Part shown: piece after piece, positions 1-8,627 of the stretch
Layout: every line of letters starts with the position of its first letter
Position numbering within the stretch: the stretch's first letter is position 1
Assembly: GCA_003524365.1 (NCBI GenBank)
Contig: DQHS01000313.1
Coordinates: forward strand, 1-19,696
DNA length: 19,696 bases
DNA from: Cellvibrio sp.
GTDB taxonomy: Bacteria > Pseudomonadota > Gammaproteobacteria > Pseudomonadales > Cellvibrionaceae
Direction: 5' to 3'
Translations under genes and position numbers: made by a program
Notes under the pieces: model-generated
Databases searched by the model: none
What the model saw: only the letters and a program-made list of their open reading frames with translations
What the model was told of the DNA's origin: nothing

Positions 1-3000
1 AAGGACGGCTTCATCTTGTTTTTTTGCGTGGTTTTCAATGATGTTGCAGAGATTGCCTAAAGTCATAGCTCCTACTGCGCGTGCAGATGATTTTAACGTA
101 TGTGCATGTGCGGATAGTTGGGGCCAATCTTGTTGTTCATAAGCAGCCTTAATTTTCTGCTCTAACTGAGCTGAACTCTGCAAGAAATCGCTCAAAAAAT
201 CATTGATGATAAGTGCATCCGCACCCACCAATTTAACCAGTACATTAATATCCACACTATCCACACTCTCCACACTCTCCACACTCTCCACACTCTCCAC
301 ACTCTCGGTAGTGGGCTCTTTACTGTGGAGAGTTTTTGCCAGGCTCAGGGTGAGAGTTTTGAGCGTAATTGGTTTTGTCAGATAGTCGTCCATGCCAAGT
401 GCCAGGCAGCGCTCAGCTTCACCTCGCAAGGCGTTGGCCGTTAGGGCAATGATTGGAATATAGGTGCCCTGTAGGATTTCTTCGGAGCGAATTTTTTTAA
501 CTAACTCATAACCATTTAATTCCGGCATATGCAGGTCGGTCAAAATTAATGAGTACTGATTGTTGCGCCATTTCTCCAACGCTTCTTCGCCATTGTTGGC
601 TATGTCGGTGTTATAGCCAAGCAGTTCAAGCTGATAAACAATGACTTTTTGATTGGTTGAGTTATCTTCAACCACCAGTATTGGTAGCTCTTTTTCATTC
701 AGCGCTATGGTTTGCTGCTGTTCTAAATAGGTAGGCTTCGGAGGAAGAATTATTTCGTTACTATTTTCTACGGGCAGGTGCAGGCGCACTGTAAATTCTG
801 CGCCTTGATCCAGCTCGCTGACCAGATGAATACTACCCTGCATCAGTTCAATCAGACCGTGGGTTATACTCAGCCCCAATCCGGTGCCACCGAAATGACG
901 ACTGGTCGATGCATCTGCTTGCACAAACGGTTTGAATAACCGCGTCTGGTTTTCTTTACTCAGGCCAATCCCGTTGTCCTTTACCCTTATTTCAAACTCC
1001 ACTTCTTGTTCCGTTTTGTCGATCAGCACAGTGGTAATACTGACGATACCTTTTGGTTTTCGTTTGCTCGAAAATTTGATGGCATTGCTGATTAGATTAA
1101 GCAGTATCTGCCTTAAACGCTGTTCATCGCCGCGCAATACATTCGGTAAGTTATTATCGGTTTCAATCTGTAAGGTTACATTGGAATAAAGTGCAGCGGG
1201 CTCCATCAGTTGCACTGCTTTTCTGAAGGTATTGGCGGGCGAGAAGGGTAGGGATTCTAATTCAAGGCGACCAGCTTCTATTTTTGAAAAATCTAAAATA
1301 TCCTCAATAATATTCAGTAGCGACATGGCTGAATCGTGAATTATATCCACCATCTCAATTTGGTAGGCGCGCAGCTGGGTCTGTTGCAGTACGTCAATCA
1401 TGCCGATAACACCATTAATAGGGGTTCGTATTTCATGGCTCATGGCAGCAAGAAAATCGGATTTTGCCTGGCTGGAGAGTTCCGCTAATTGATGGGCTTG
1501 TTCCAATTCAGCAATACGTTTTCGTTCGGTAACGTTTCGCTCTACGGCAATCCAGTGAGTATGGTTGCCTGTGTCGTCGGCAATAGGTACCAAGTCCATT
1601 TCCACGTGGAGCTGATCGCCTGATTTTGTGCTATTTGTTAGTTCCGCGCGCACTGGCTGCCGGTTTTTCAGCGCATTCCTGACTTTATCCAGTTCACTTT
1701 GTTGTACGTTTTTGTCGCGAAGAAACGGGGGCGGTTTATTGATAACTTCGTTAAGGGTGTAGCCCATTAATTTTTCAAAAGCCGGGTTTACAAATAGAAT
1801 TTCGGGATCTGATTCTTCTGGTGGTGTTGCGGTGGTAATGATCACCATGTCGTTCATGTGCGCAATACATGTCTCCATGAGTCGCAATTGCTGTTCATTT
1901 TTGCGACGCGACGTAATATCTTGAAAATAAATTGCAAGCCCCTCTGATGATGGATATGCGTTAACGCTAAACCATATTGTTAGCGGTGAGTAATAGGCTT
2001 CAAAAGATACTTTTTCACCCGTAGTTGCCGCTTTTTTATATTGAAATTCAAAATCACTATCTACAGTCTGTGGAAATTCCGCCCACATCGTTTTGCCTAA
2101 TAATTCAGCGCGTGAACGACGCAGTAGTTGTTCCGCTTCCTGATTGATGTAGGTAAATTTCCATTCAGTATTCATAGTTACAAATGCATCGGTGATACTT
2201 TCCAATGTCACAGTCAGTCGGTCGGCTAGTGCCTGAGCTTTTTCTTCATTAGTTTTGGTGTCGTGAATGTCAATTGCACTCCCGTACCAGCGCACCACTT
2301 CATGTTGTGAATTAAAAACCGCGACCGCTCTGGCGAGATGCCACCGATAGTTGCCATTGGCCTGACGCAATCTAAATTCAATGAGGTAGAGGTCATTATC
2401 CTGCGTCGCCTTTTCCCAAGCGTCAGCAGCCAGCTTTCGATCGTCGTGGTGAACTACTTGCAGCCATTCGCGCTGGTTGTTTATTTTCGCTTGATCAATA
2501 CCGGTGTATTCAATGAAACGATTATTCACGTAGTCAATTGTGCCATCGGATGTCGCAGACCAAATAATAATAGGCAGTGCATTGGCGAGTTGCTGTAAGC
2601 GCTGGCCACCTTGGGCAAGTGATGTTGCAGCATGTTTCTGCTCGGTGATGTCTTGAAATGAGCCTTCAAGTCGTACAATTTTACCCTGTTGGTCGGTGAT
2701 CGCTTCACCCAGTGTTCTAATCCAAAGATAGCGCCCTCCCGCCGTGATGATTTGTAACTCTTCATCATATGGGGTGCCGTCTTCCCGGCAGCGATTAATA
2801 GCCTCCCTGATGACTTTGCACCATCGGAGAGGGTACATATCCAACAATTTTAATAAGGGCAAAGAGCTATTTGGGGGTAGTTCCAAAATCTTACAAACTT
2901 CATCATCCAAACTGATTTTGTTGGTGCGAACGTCCAGAGACCAACTGCCCAAGCGGGCAATACGAGCCGCTTGACGAAGTTGGCTCTCTTGTTGTTGTAA

Positions 3001-3663
3001 GCGTTTTTCAATATGTTTGCGGTGAGTTATATCCGTTGCAAGGCCCGCTATTCGGTAAACATTTCCGCTTTCATCGCGAATCGGAAATGCTCGGTCTTCT
3101 ATCCAACGAATATTGCCGTCAGGACGAATAATGCGATATTCCTGATGATAGTGACCTAGTGCTTGATTTGTTAACGCTTTAATCAATGAGGGTTTGTCAT
3201 CGGGGTGGATGGGCTCCAGCCAGGCAGCAGGATTTTCATAAAGTAATTCACACGAGCGCCCCCAAATTCGCTCGTACCCTGGTGAAATATAGAGCATTTT
3301 GCCTTTGCTTATATCCGTGAGCCAAAATACCTCACTAATAGTTTCCGCTAATTCTTTGAAATGAGCTTCCCGATCATGATGTGATTCCTCAGTAGTACCA
3401 AGCGACAGTTCAAAAAGCCAGGTCATTATAAAAATGATAACCAATAAAATTAATACCACAATAAGTGTCGCGTAAAACGTCAGCTCATGACTGTTGGTCG
3501 TTAGGAGGCCTGCTGATGATTGAGTCGGTAGAAGACCCTGTTGTTTTTGGTATACATGTAAGGCGACAAGAAACATACATAGTGCAAAAGCGCTGAACGA
3601 TAGGGCCCAGATCCAATAACGCGAATAAGCTGATTTGTGGGAAGAATGCTTGTGTCTGCTCAT
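1..3663 (-). CDS. Hybrid sensor histidine kinase, five PAS domains, receiver and Hpt (C-terminus cut by window edge)
   Basis: This is a membrane-bound phosphorelay kinase. The frame stays open from the ATG at 3663 to base 1 (at least 1221 residues), and a stop just upstream limits the start to this ATG. Two TM segments (about 17-38 and 63-84) enclose only some 25 periplasmic residues, so sensing is probably cytoplasmic. Five PAS domains follow at about 97-211, 215-338, 345-466, 480-583 and 590-713. The dimerisation/phosphoacceptor motif SHEIRTPING has His743. The ATPase shows the N box NLISNAIKF, DNGIGL and GGTGLGL. The receiver has the acidic start VVEDN, acceptor Asp1043 in LTDLHMP and Lys1097 in LTKPI. 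An Hpt domain carries His1188 in HAHTLKSS. The His-Asp-His chain predicts transfer to a separate response regulator, not seen here. A Glu-Ser-Val repeat joins receiver and Hpt. The gene is divergent from the PAS protein at 3825. The signal sensed is unknown. Confidence 0.93.
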   Translation of the reverse strand, partial: MSRHKHSSHKSAYSRYWIWALSFSAFALCMFLVALHVYQKQQGLLPTQSSAGLLTTNSHELTFYATLIVVLILLVIIFIMTWLFELSLGTTEESHHDREAHFKELAETISEVFWLTDISKGKMLYISPGYERIWGRSCELLYENPAAWLEPIHPDDKPSLIKALTNQALGHYHQEYRIIRPDGNIRWIEDRAFPIRDESGNVYRIAGLATDITHRKHIEKRLQQQESQLRQAARIARLGSWSLDVRTNKISLDDEVCKILELPPNSSLPLLKLLDMYPLRWCKVIREAINRCREDGTPYDEELQIITAGGRYLWIRTLGEAITDQQGKIVRLEGSFQDITEQKHAATSLAQGGQRLQQLANALPIIIWSATSDGTIDYVNNRFIEYTGIDQAKINNQREWLQVVHHDDRKLAADAWEKATQDNDLYLIEFRLRQANGNYRWHLARAVAVFNSQHEVVRWYGSAIDIHDTKTNEEKAQALADRLTVTLESITDAFVTMNTEWKFTYINQEAEQLLRRSRAELLGKTMWAEFPQTVDSDFEFQYKKAATTGEKVSFEAYYSPLTIWFSVNAYPSSEGLAIYFQDITSRRKNEQQLRLMETCIAHMNDMVIITTATPPEESDPEILFVNPAFEKLMGYTLNEVINKPPPFLRDKNVQQSELDKVRNALKNRQPVRAELTNSTKSGDQLHVEMDLVPIADDTGNHTHWIAVERNVTERKRIAELEQAHQLAELSSQAKSDFLAAMSHEIRTPINGVIGMIDVLQQTQLRAYQIEMVDIIHDSAMSLLNIIEDILDFSKIEAGRLELESLPFSPANTFRKAVQLMEPAALYSNVTLQIETDNNLPNVLRGDEQRLRQILLNLISNAIKFSSKRKPKGIVSITTVLIDKTEQEVEFEIRVKDNGIGLSKENQTRLFKPFVQADASTSRHFGGTGLGLSITHGLIELMQGSIHLVSELDQGAEFTVRLHLPVENSNEIILPPKPTYLEQQQTIALNEKELPILVVEDNSTNQKVIVYQLELLGYNTDIANNGEEALEKWRNNQYSLILTDLHMPELNGYELVKKIRSEEILQGTYIPIIALTANALRGEAERCLALGMDDYLTKPITLKTLTLSLAKTLHSKEPTTESVESVESVESVESVDSVDINVLVKLVGADALIINDFLSDFLQSSAQLEQKIKAAYEQQDWPQLSAHAHTLKSSARAVGAMTLGNLCNIIENHAKKQDEAVL
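252..305 (-). repeat. 9-bp tandem repeat encoding (Glu-Ser-Val)n in the kinase linker
   Basis: The plus strand shows five exact copies of CCACACTCT at 261-305 and one variant copy (CCACACTAT) at 252-260. On the coding strand each unit reads GAG AGT GTG, giving Glu-Ser-Val, with the variant giving Asp-Ser-Val. The repeat lies between the receiver domain and the Hpt domain of the hybrid kinase. Since 9 is a multiple of 3, changes in copy number would alter linker length without breaking the frame. It is too short and too regular, and has no spacers, so it is not a CRISPR array. Confidence 0.95.
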
Positions 3664-3824
3664 AGATGCTCACTTTGCAAAATGTTTCGTCTACACTCCA
3701 ACAAATAGCTGGCATAAAGTGAAAGTTTAGCTCAGCCTTAGTAATTCACGAGAGTTTGCTTTGTATGCTGCAGGGCTCAGATTCCTGTGCTGCATAAATG
3801 GATTAGGACTTGATAGGGGGCCAT

Positions 3825-5033
3825 ATGACGGAAGCCTTTTTACCGTCACCGTTTGCATCGCGTGCCGTTTTTGCCAAGGCAAGCCTTATCGGTATAGCGG
3901 TTATATTTGTTGCGGATTGGTTTACACCCTTGGGGTTCGGTCACGGCATGCTCTATAGCCCCATGATTCTGTTGGCGCTGATTTACGGTAGCCGGTCGTT
4001 CGTATTGGGCGTGGCGTTTGGTGCGGCACTACTCACTCTCATCGGTATGCTTTTTTCGCCTGCGGCACCTGATGGCTTCACAGCGAAAATCGTTATTGCA
4101 AACAGAATTTTGTCGATTGTGTTAATCGCATTTACAACGGGTTTATCGCTGTGGTTCCTCGCGAATGTACATAAACTGAATAAAGCCACAGAAGCATTAG
4201 TCGCAACTCAACAGAATTTATCAGAACAACATCATCTTTTGCGTATTGCTAGTCAGGTGGGCCATCTTGGCGGCTGGGCTATTAGCTTGCCAGAACAGAA
4301 GGTGACCTGGACTGATGAGGTTGCAAATATGCACCACCTGCCACCTGGTTATCACCCCGACGTCGATGAAGCGATAAGTTTTTATCATCCGGATGATCGC
4401 GAACTTGTGCGAAAACTCGTGCGTGATTGCATTGAATACGGAGTCGCATTTGATGATGAGGTACGCTTGCTAACTAGTAACCAGGATGTGCTCTGGGTGC
4501 GTATTATGGGAATGGCATTGCGCAATCATCAAGGAGATGTGATTCGTATCCAGGGCGCCACTCAAGATATTAGCCGGCAAAAACAAATTGAAGATTTAAT
4601 TAAGCTCAGCCACGAAAAATTTTTCAACCTTGCAGATGCAATGCCAATCGTCGTTTGGAGCGCACAAGCTAACGGTGTTGTAGATTACGTAAATCGTGCG
4701 CTCAGCGACTTCAGCGGTTTAGATATAGAGGAATTGCTTCAGCCGGGGCGCTGGTTGAGTATATTGCATCCTGATGATTATGAGCGCGCTGAGGCTTACT
4801 GGAATGAATCTGTTGATACAGGGGAAGATTATATTATTGAGTTTCGAATTCGTCGTAAAGATGGAGAATACCGTTGGCACCTAACGCGAGCCCAGCCAGT
4901 GCGCAATGAGCTGGGTTCAATAACCAAGTGGTATGGTGGAATAGTGGATATTCATGAACATAAAATGCTTGAACGTGAACACCAGCTCATTGTGGGTCGC
5001 TTAACTACTAACAGCCTAAGCCTATCTAAGTAA
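3825..5033 (+). CDS. Membrane protein with tandem PAS domains and no output domain
   Basis: The product is a predicted inner-membrane sensor protein of 402 residues. Four TM segments lie at about 15-34, 42-59, 62-80 and 96-115, an arrangement common at the N-terminus of PAS-containing kinases and cyclases. A short helical linker (about 116-140) leads to two PAS domains at about 140-258 and 265-385, both with the PAS_3-type features of an HPDD motif (HPDD 188-191 and 315-318) and an ending close to DI. Only about 17 residues follow the second PAS, so there is no kinase, GGDEF, EAL or methyl-accepting domain. The start at 3825 is preferred because AGGGGG sits 4-5 bases upstream; a TTG at 3810 in the same frame is possible. 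The two PAS domains align in order with PAS2 and PAS3 of the divergent kinase. It may be a truncated sensor or a partner that works through protein contact. Confidence 0.85.
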   Translation: MTEAFLPSPFASRAVFAKASLIGIAVIFVADWFTPLGFGHGMLYSPMILLALIYGSRSFVLGVAFGAALLTLIGMLFSPAAPDGFTAKIVIANRILSIVLIAFTTGLSLWFLANVHKLNKATEALVATQQNLSEQHHLLRIASQVGHLGGWAISLPEQKVTWTDEVANMHHLPPGYHPDVDEAISFYHPDDRELVRKLVRDCIEYGVAFDDEVRLLTSNQDVLWVRIMGMALRNHQGDVIRIQGATQDISRQKQIEDLIKLSHEKFFNLADAMPIVVWSAQANGVVDYVNRALSDFSGLDIEELLQPGRWLSILHPDDYERAEAYWNESVDTGEDYIIEFRIRRKDGEYRWHLTRAQPVRNELGSITKWYGGIVDIHEHKMLEREHQLIVGRLTTNSLSLSK

Positions 5034-5068
5034 TCTAATTTTGTTACGCCTATCACAACTTACCCAAA

Positions 5069-7183
5069 TTATTGTTTCTCTAACAGGGAAATAATGTCTT
5101 GTGTGTATTTATCAATAGTGTTGCTTTCGCTGAGCATTAAATCCATTCGTTGATAACATTCACTGATTGCATTATCAAACACCGATTTTACGGCGGGCGA
5201 TGGATTCATAAGCTTAACCGAGCTTTCCATTTCTCGGGTGAAATCAATGATAATGCCTTTTGCATCGCTGGATTGTGAGTGATGTTTATGATTGATCTGT
5301 GAGAGTGTTGCGCTTATTTTGTGTAATGCGGAGCTCATGGTTGAATCGTGTTTTGATAGTTTTGCCTGTGAATCCAAATGACCAATCTTTGAATTTAGCA
5401 ACTGCACTATGGTATCCAGTGTTACTTCCAGCAGTGCTTGCGCTTCATCTTCATCCGGTGGGTTTCTAACAATTACGCGTATGTGGCGGCGAAAAAAAAT
5501 AATGCCTTCATTGGTGTAGCCAATGGCGCTGACACTGTCCTGTTGTTTTAGGGATTTTTGTTCCAGCGGTGATGTTTTTCCATCTGAGTAATGCTCAATT
5601 TTATCGAGATCACTGGCTAAATAGAATCCGTACGCAATATTAATGGATTTTAATGTGGTCACTAATAGTTGGGCTGTGGATTCAATATTGTTGCACTCCA
5701 ATAGTTGCATCGCAAATCTATTCACTATATTGGCATGTGAGCATTGCTCAATGGTTTGATGTAGTTGAGATGACATGTGTTCAATGTCACGATTTAATCG
5801 CTCAATATCGGGGTGTTGTAGTTTTTCATGTTCATCGCTCATTTGATCGCGCAATAACTCCACTTCGCTTTCCAGTGTTTCTATACAATACTCGCACTCT
5901 TTTACCAGCCGTTCCAGCTTTACAATCTCTTGAATTTTTTCTTCTTTTAGTGTGTCGTCTTCAGTGGTTAGCATTGATTCGCGCAATAAACCAATTTCAG
6001 AATTGAGTTCCAGAATTAACTTGCGCTGGTTTTGATTATTGCTGCGTAGCTTTTCAACTTCTTCAAGTGAGCGTTGCGGGCCGCCGTCCTCCGCCCATGA
6101 GGGGAGCTCATCGTCTTCGTTGGTAAGTTGTGCAGTAGATGCCTCGTTTGTGTCAGGGTTCGAGCCGCTGTAGACGGCAGTATCTTGCTCAGTTTGCTTA
6201 AATTGCTGAATGTTATTGCGCGCGCTCTTGAGTTCATTTTGTAAATTGGTGATGTGATGGTCAGATTTGAGCATGTCAATTTCCAGCGCCTTGACCTTGG
6301 CTTCAAATTTGTCTTTTTCACTTTTATCCATATGCGTTAACGAGGCGGTCAGATTTTGCGTAAGTTGATTTAATAGCCCCTGCTTTCTTTGGCTTATGTC
6401 ATTAATGTTCGCTATCTGGAAAATGCTTCCTTCATAGGCATGGGTTGCACGTTCGTGGCGCTGATAGGGGGCAGATTCTTGTTCATTGGTTTCTGAGGTG
6501 AGGTCGATGCTGCTATCGGGGAACGCACGTTGAAACGCATTAATCATCGTTTGCAGTTTGCGGATGCTATCGAGCTGATTTTTATTTTGGCTGGACAGTG
6601 ATTCACTCTTTTGTCGAGCAAGGGTCAACTGGCGTTTCAGGCGTGAGTTTTCCACTTCTTGTTTTTTCAGTGCGTCAATTTTTTCCTGCAGTTGTTTTAT
6701 TCTGCCGCCACTTGGATTTTGGTCTTTTGGCATGTTGCGCACCCAGCGCACTATGTCTGCCATTTTTTTCTCAAGCACAAGCCAGTTTTCCGGACTATTT
6801 TGTTTGGTACGATTTTCTGCTTCTGCTATTGCCATGAGATAGCGCAAGGCGGCCACTTTGGCGCCAAAAGGAGCATCGGGCGCCAAACTCGGGATTCCTC
6901 CAGGGATGAACTTTTTGAAACGATCAATGGAATATTGCGCGATACTGTGCAGGAAAATACCAACCGTATCACCGTGTAATTTCTCTGGAATATCGTTGTC
7001 GTCGCTAAAATTTAGCTCATTAATTATATGTCGCGTCCTCTTGCGCAGCTCTTTATATTCCATAGTTAGAGCATCGCGCTCTCTTTTTAACTTTAATGTT
7101 ATTAAGGTTAAAAAAATGCAACTGACGAGTAGCACAAAAATTACTTCAGCAAAAATAAGTGTAACACTACCAGTATCTGGCAT
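5069..7183 (-). CDS. Membrane-anchored coiled-coil protein, function unknown
   Basis: I do not recognise a characterised family over most of this 704-residue protein. One N-terminal TM segment (about 8-30) ends in a basic stretch (KLKRERD), suggesting a single-pass inner-membrane anchor with a cytoplasmic body. Long charged heptad-rich segments predict coiled coils at about 165-225, 285-345 and 380-490, broken by a low-complexity acidic stretch near 340-375. A globular C-terminal part (about 490-610) has alternating hydrophobic strands that could be a GAF-like fold; this is only an impression. The last 90 residues look helical. The start is supported by GGAGG 8 bases upstream of the ATG at 7183. 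It converges with the PAS protein (35 bp between stops) and is divergent from the AraC-type regulator. A scaffold or localisation role is possible but not shown. Confidence 0.85.
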   Translation of the reverse strand: MPDTGSVTLIFAEVIFVLLVSCIFLTLITLKLKRERDALTMEYKELRKRTRHIINELNFSDDNDIPEKLHGDTVGIFLHSIAQYSIDRFKKFIPGGIPSLAPDAPFGAKVAALRYLMAIAEAENRTKQNSPENWLVLEKKMADIVRWVRNMPKDQNPSGGRIKQLQEKIDALKKQEVENSRLKRQLTLARQKSESLSSQNKNQLDSIRKLQTMINAFQRAFPDSSIDLTSETNEQESAPYQRHERATHAYEGSIFQIANINDISQRKQGLLNQLTQNLTASLTHMDKSEKDKFEAKVKALEIDMLKSDHHITNLQNELKSARNNIQQFKQTEQDTAVYSGSNPDTNEASTAQLTNEDDELPSWAEDGGPQRSLEEVEKLRSNNQNQRKLILELNSEIGLLRESMLTTEDDTLKEEKIQEIVKLERLVKECEYCIETLESEVELLRDQMSDEHEKLQHPDIERLNRDIEHMSSQLHQTIEQCSHANIVNRFAMQLLECNNIESTAQLLVTTLKSINIAYGFYLASDLDKIEHYSDGKTSPLEQKSLKQQDSVSAIGYTNEGIIFFRRHIRVIVRNPPDEDEAQALLEVTLDTIVQLLNSKIGHLDSQAKLSKHDSTMSSALHKISATLSQINHKHHSQSSDAKGIIIDFTREMESSVKLMNPSPAVKSVFDNAISECYQRMDLMLSESNTIDKYTQDIISLLEKQ

Positions 7184-7388
7184 TAGTCAGGCCTCCGTTT
7201 TTGTCCTTATTATAGTCGGGGCTCTGAAGGTAGAGTGACTTTTATCTCAAGCCGGTGCGAGTAAGCTGCAGTTCATTTCTTGTTGTTTTACCAAACCCTA
7301 CATCTTAATATGGTTGAGCGCTATGGCCCGATCGGTGGCAATTGGCGCCGCTGGCAATGCTGGCATGACGTTTCGGATACTTATAATA

Positions 7389-8552
7389 ATGAATCAAAAT
7401 TTTCTTAATCTTCACGATGCAGTATTAATTCTCACCTTCATCGAATGCCTGTTTTTAGTCGGGCTACTTAAAGTATTGCCGACTGCAAGGCCCCAGTCGC
7501 GCGCACTTCTGTCGTCCTTTTTTGGGCTCAACGCTATTTGGGTAGTGGTTACACTCTTGTCCTGGAATGATGAGCTTAGAACGCTTTGGATCAATACGAC
7601 GTTATTTACGCCTGTGCTGACTGCCTTCGCTCTCTTGTTACAAGGGCCTTGTCTCTATTTATATTTTCGTTCGCTGGTAGACACTATTGATTTCAAACAT
7701 TGGAAAATGTGGCTGCATCTGCTGCCATTTAGTGTAGTTGCCTTGGCGATTATTGTATTCGATGTGGATGGTGTTGCCTGGATTTTAAAAACAGCGATGC
7801 CCGCTGAAAAAGAAGCAGCAGCCAGATTTGCCTGGACGGTTATTCGCTGCTTGCCTATTGTTTATATCGCAGCATGTTTCTCGGTATTGCGGCGCCTGCA
7901 TGAGCAGCAGCACCATTTGTATTCGGTGGTATCGCCTGCCAAATTGAAGTTGGATTATTTTGTATTGCTGAGTTTCGTCACTCATTGGCTGTGGGCATTT
8001 TTCCAATATGTTGTCGGCAATTTTCTCAGCGAGGAAGTGAATGATATTATTGGCAACTGCGAAGATTATTTGGTAGTACTGCAATTGAACGCCCTACTAG
8101 TGCTGGGCTTGATCAATGCGAAAGAGCTGTTAAACGTTACACCTTATGACGCCAAGAAGGTAACTAGCCAGCCGCTGGATGAATCCAAGATCGAGCTGGT
8201 AGAGCGAGTCATCAAAGAGCAAAAAATTTATTTGGAAAATAATATTAACCTTGACCGATTTGCGGAGGCGGCAGGTCTTAAACCGAGGGTTTTGTCCTCA
8301 ATATTACATTCGCACTACAAGCTGAATTTTTTTGATTTTATCAACGGCTTGCGTGTGGAGGAGGCCAAACGATTATTAACAGCACCAGAAATGGAGGATG
8401 TGTCGATTTTGGATATTATTTATAAATCCGGTTTCAATAGCCAATCATCATTTCAGCGCATGTTCAAACGCATGACTGGCTGCACACCGAGCGAGTATCG
8501 GCGTAATGCACGCGCGTCTACTTCGCCAGTGAATAGTCTTCGATTCAACTAA
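7389..8552 (+). CDS. AraC-family transcriptional regulator with multi-pass membrane N-terminus
   Basis: The N-terminal half is very hydrophobic, with about seven TM segments (for example AVLILTFIECLFLVGLL and FALLLQGPCLYLYF). The C-terminal 110 residues form a two-helix-turn-helix AraC DNA-binding domain: LDRFAEAAGLKPRVLSSIL for the first HTH, ILDIIYKSGFNSQSSFQRMFKRMTGCTPSEYRR for the second HTH and the family signature. Proteins of this architecture are thought to bind DNA from the membrane in response to an extracytoplasmic cue. The frame is open from a TTG at 7314 (412 residues), with ATGs at 7323, 7365 and 7389. I chose 7389 (387 residues) because family members start just before the first TM segment; no candidate has a convincing Shine-Dalgarno sequence. 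It converges on the GH26 mannanase gene, so control of the neighbouring mannan/cellulose genes is a reasonable but unproved idea. Confidence 0.88.
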   Translation: MNQNFLNLHDAVLILTFIECLFLVGLLKVLPTARPQSRALLSSFFGLNAIWVVVTLLSWNDELRTLWINTTLFTPVLTAFALLLQGPCLYLYFRSLVDTIDFKHWKMWLHLLPFSVVALAIIVFDVDGVAWILKTAMPAEKEAAARFAWTVIRCLPIVYIAACFSVLRRLHEQQHHLYSVVSPAKLKLDYFVLLSFVTHWLWAFFQYVVGNFLSEEVNDIIGNCEDYLVVLQLNALLVLGLINAKELLNVTPYDAKKVTSQPLDESKIELVERVIKEQKIYLENNINLDRFAEAAGLKPRVLSSILHSHYKLNFFDFINGLRVEEAKRLLTAPEMEDVSILDIIYKSGFNSQSSFQRMFKRMTGCTPSEYRRNARASTSPVNSLRFN

Positions 8553-8564
8553 AATATTTCACAT

Positions 8565-8599
8565 AAAAAAGAAGGTTGCACACTCGCGTATGCAACCTT
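8565..8599 (-). terminator. Rho-independent terminator after the GH26 gene
   Basis: A perfect 9-bp inverted repeat (AAGGTTGCA at 8572-8580, TGCAACCTT at 8591-8599) encloses a 10-base loop. On the minus strand it is followed by a run of six T (8565-8570) after one C. It lies about 30 bases beyond the stop of the GH26 gene. In the plus direction the tail is poor in T, so it would serve the converging AraC-type gene less well. Confidence 0.85.
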
Positions 8600-8627
8600 A
8601 ATAGACTTACTAAAAAACAACCGCTAG

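Noticed and set aside
252..305. Possible CRISPR array
   Set aside because: The units are 9 bp and directly adjacent with no spacers, inside a coding frame.
203..385. Plus-strand frame with a Ser-Thr-Leu repeat
   Set aside because: It is the antisense reading of the 9-bp repeat in the kinase gene.
6858..7238. Plus-strand frame of 126 residues overlapping the start of the coiled-coil gene
   Set aside because: The minus-strand gene has a strong ribosome site and a sensible TM segment; the plus frame has neither.
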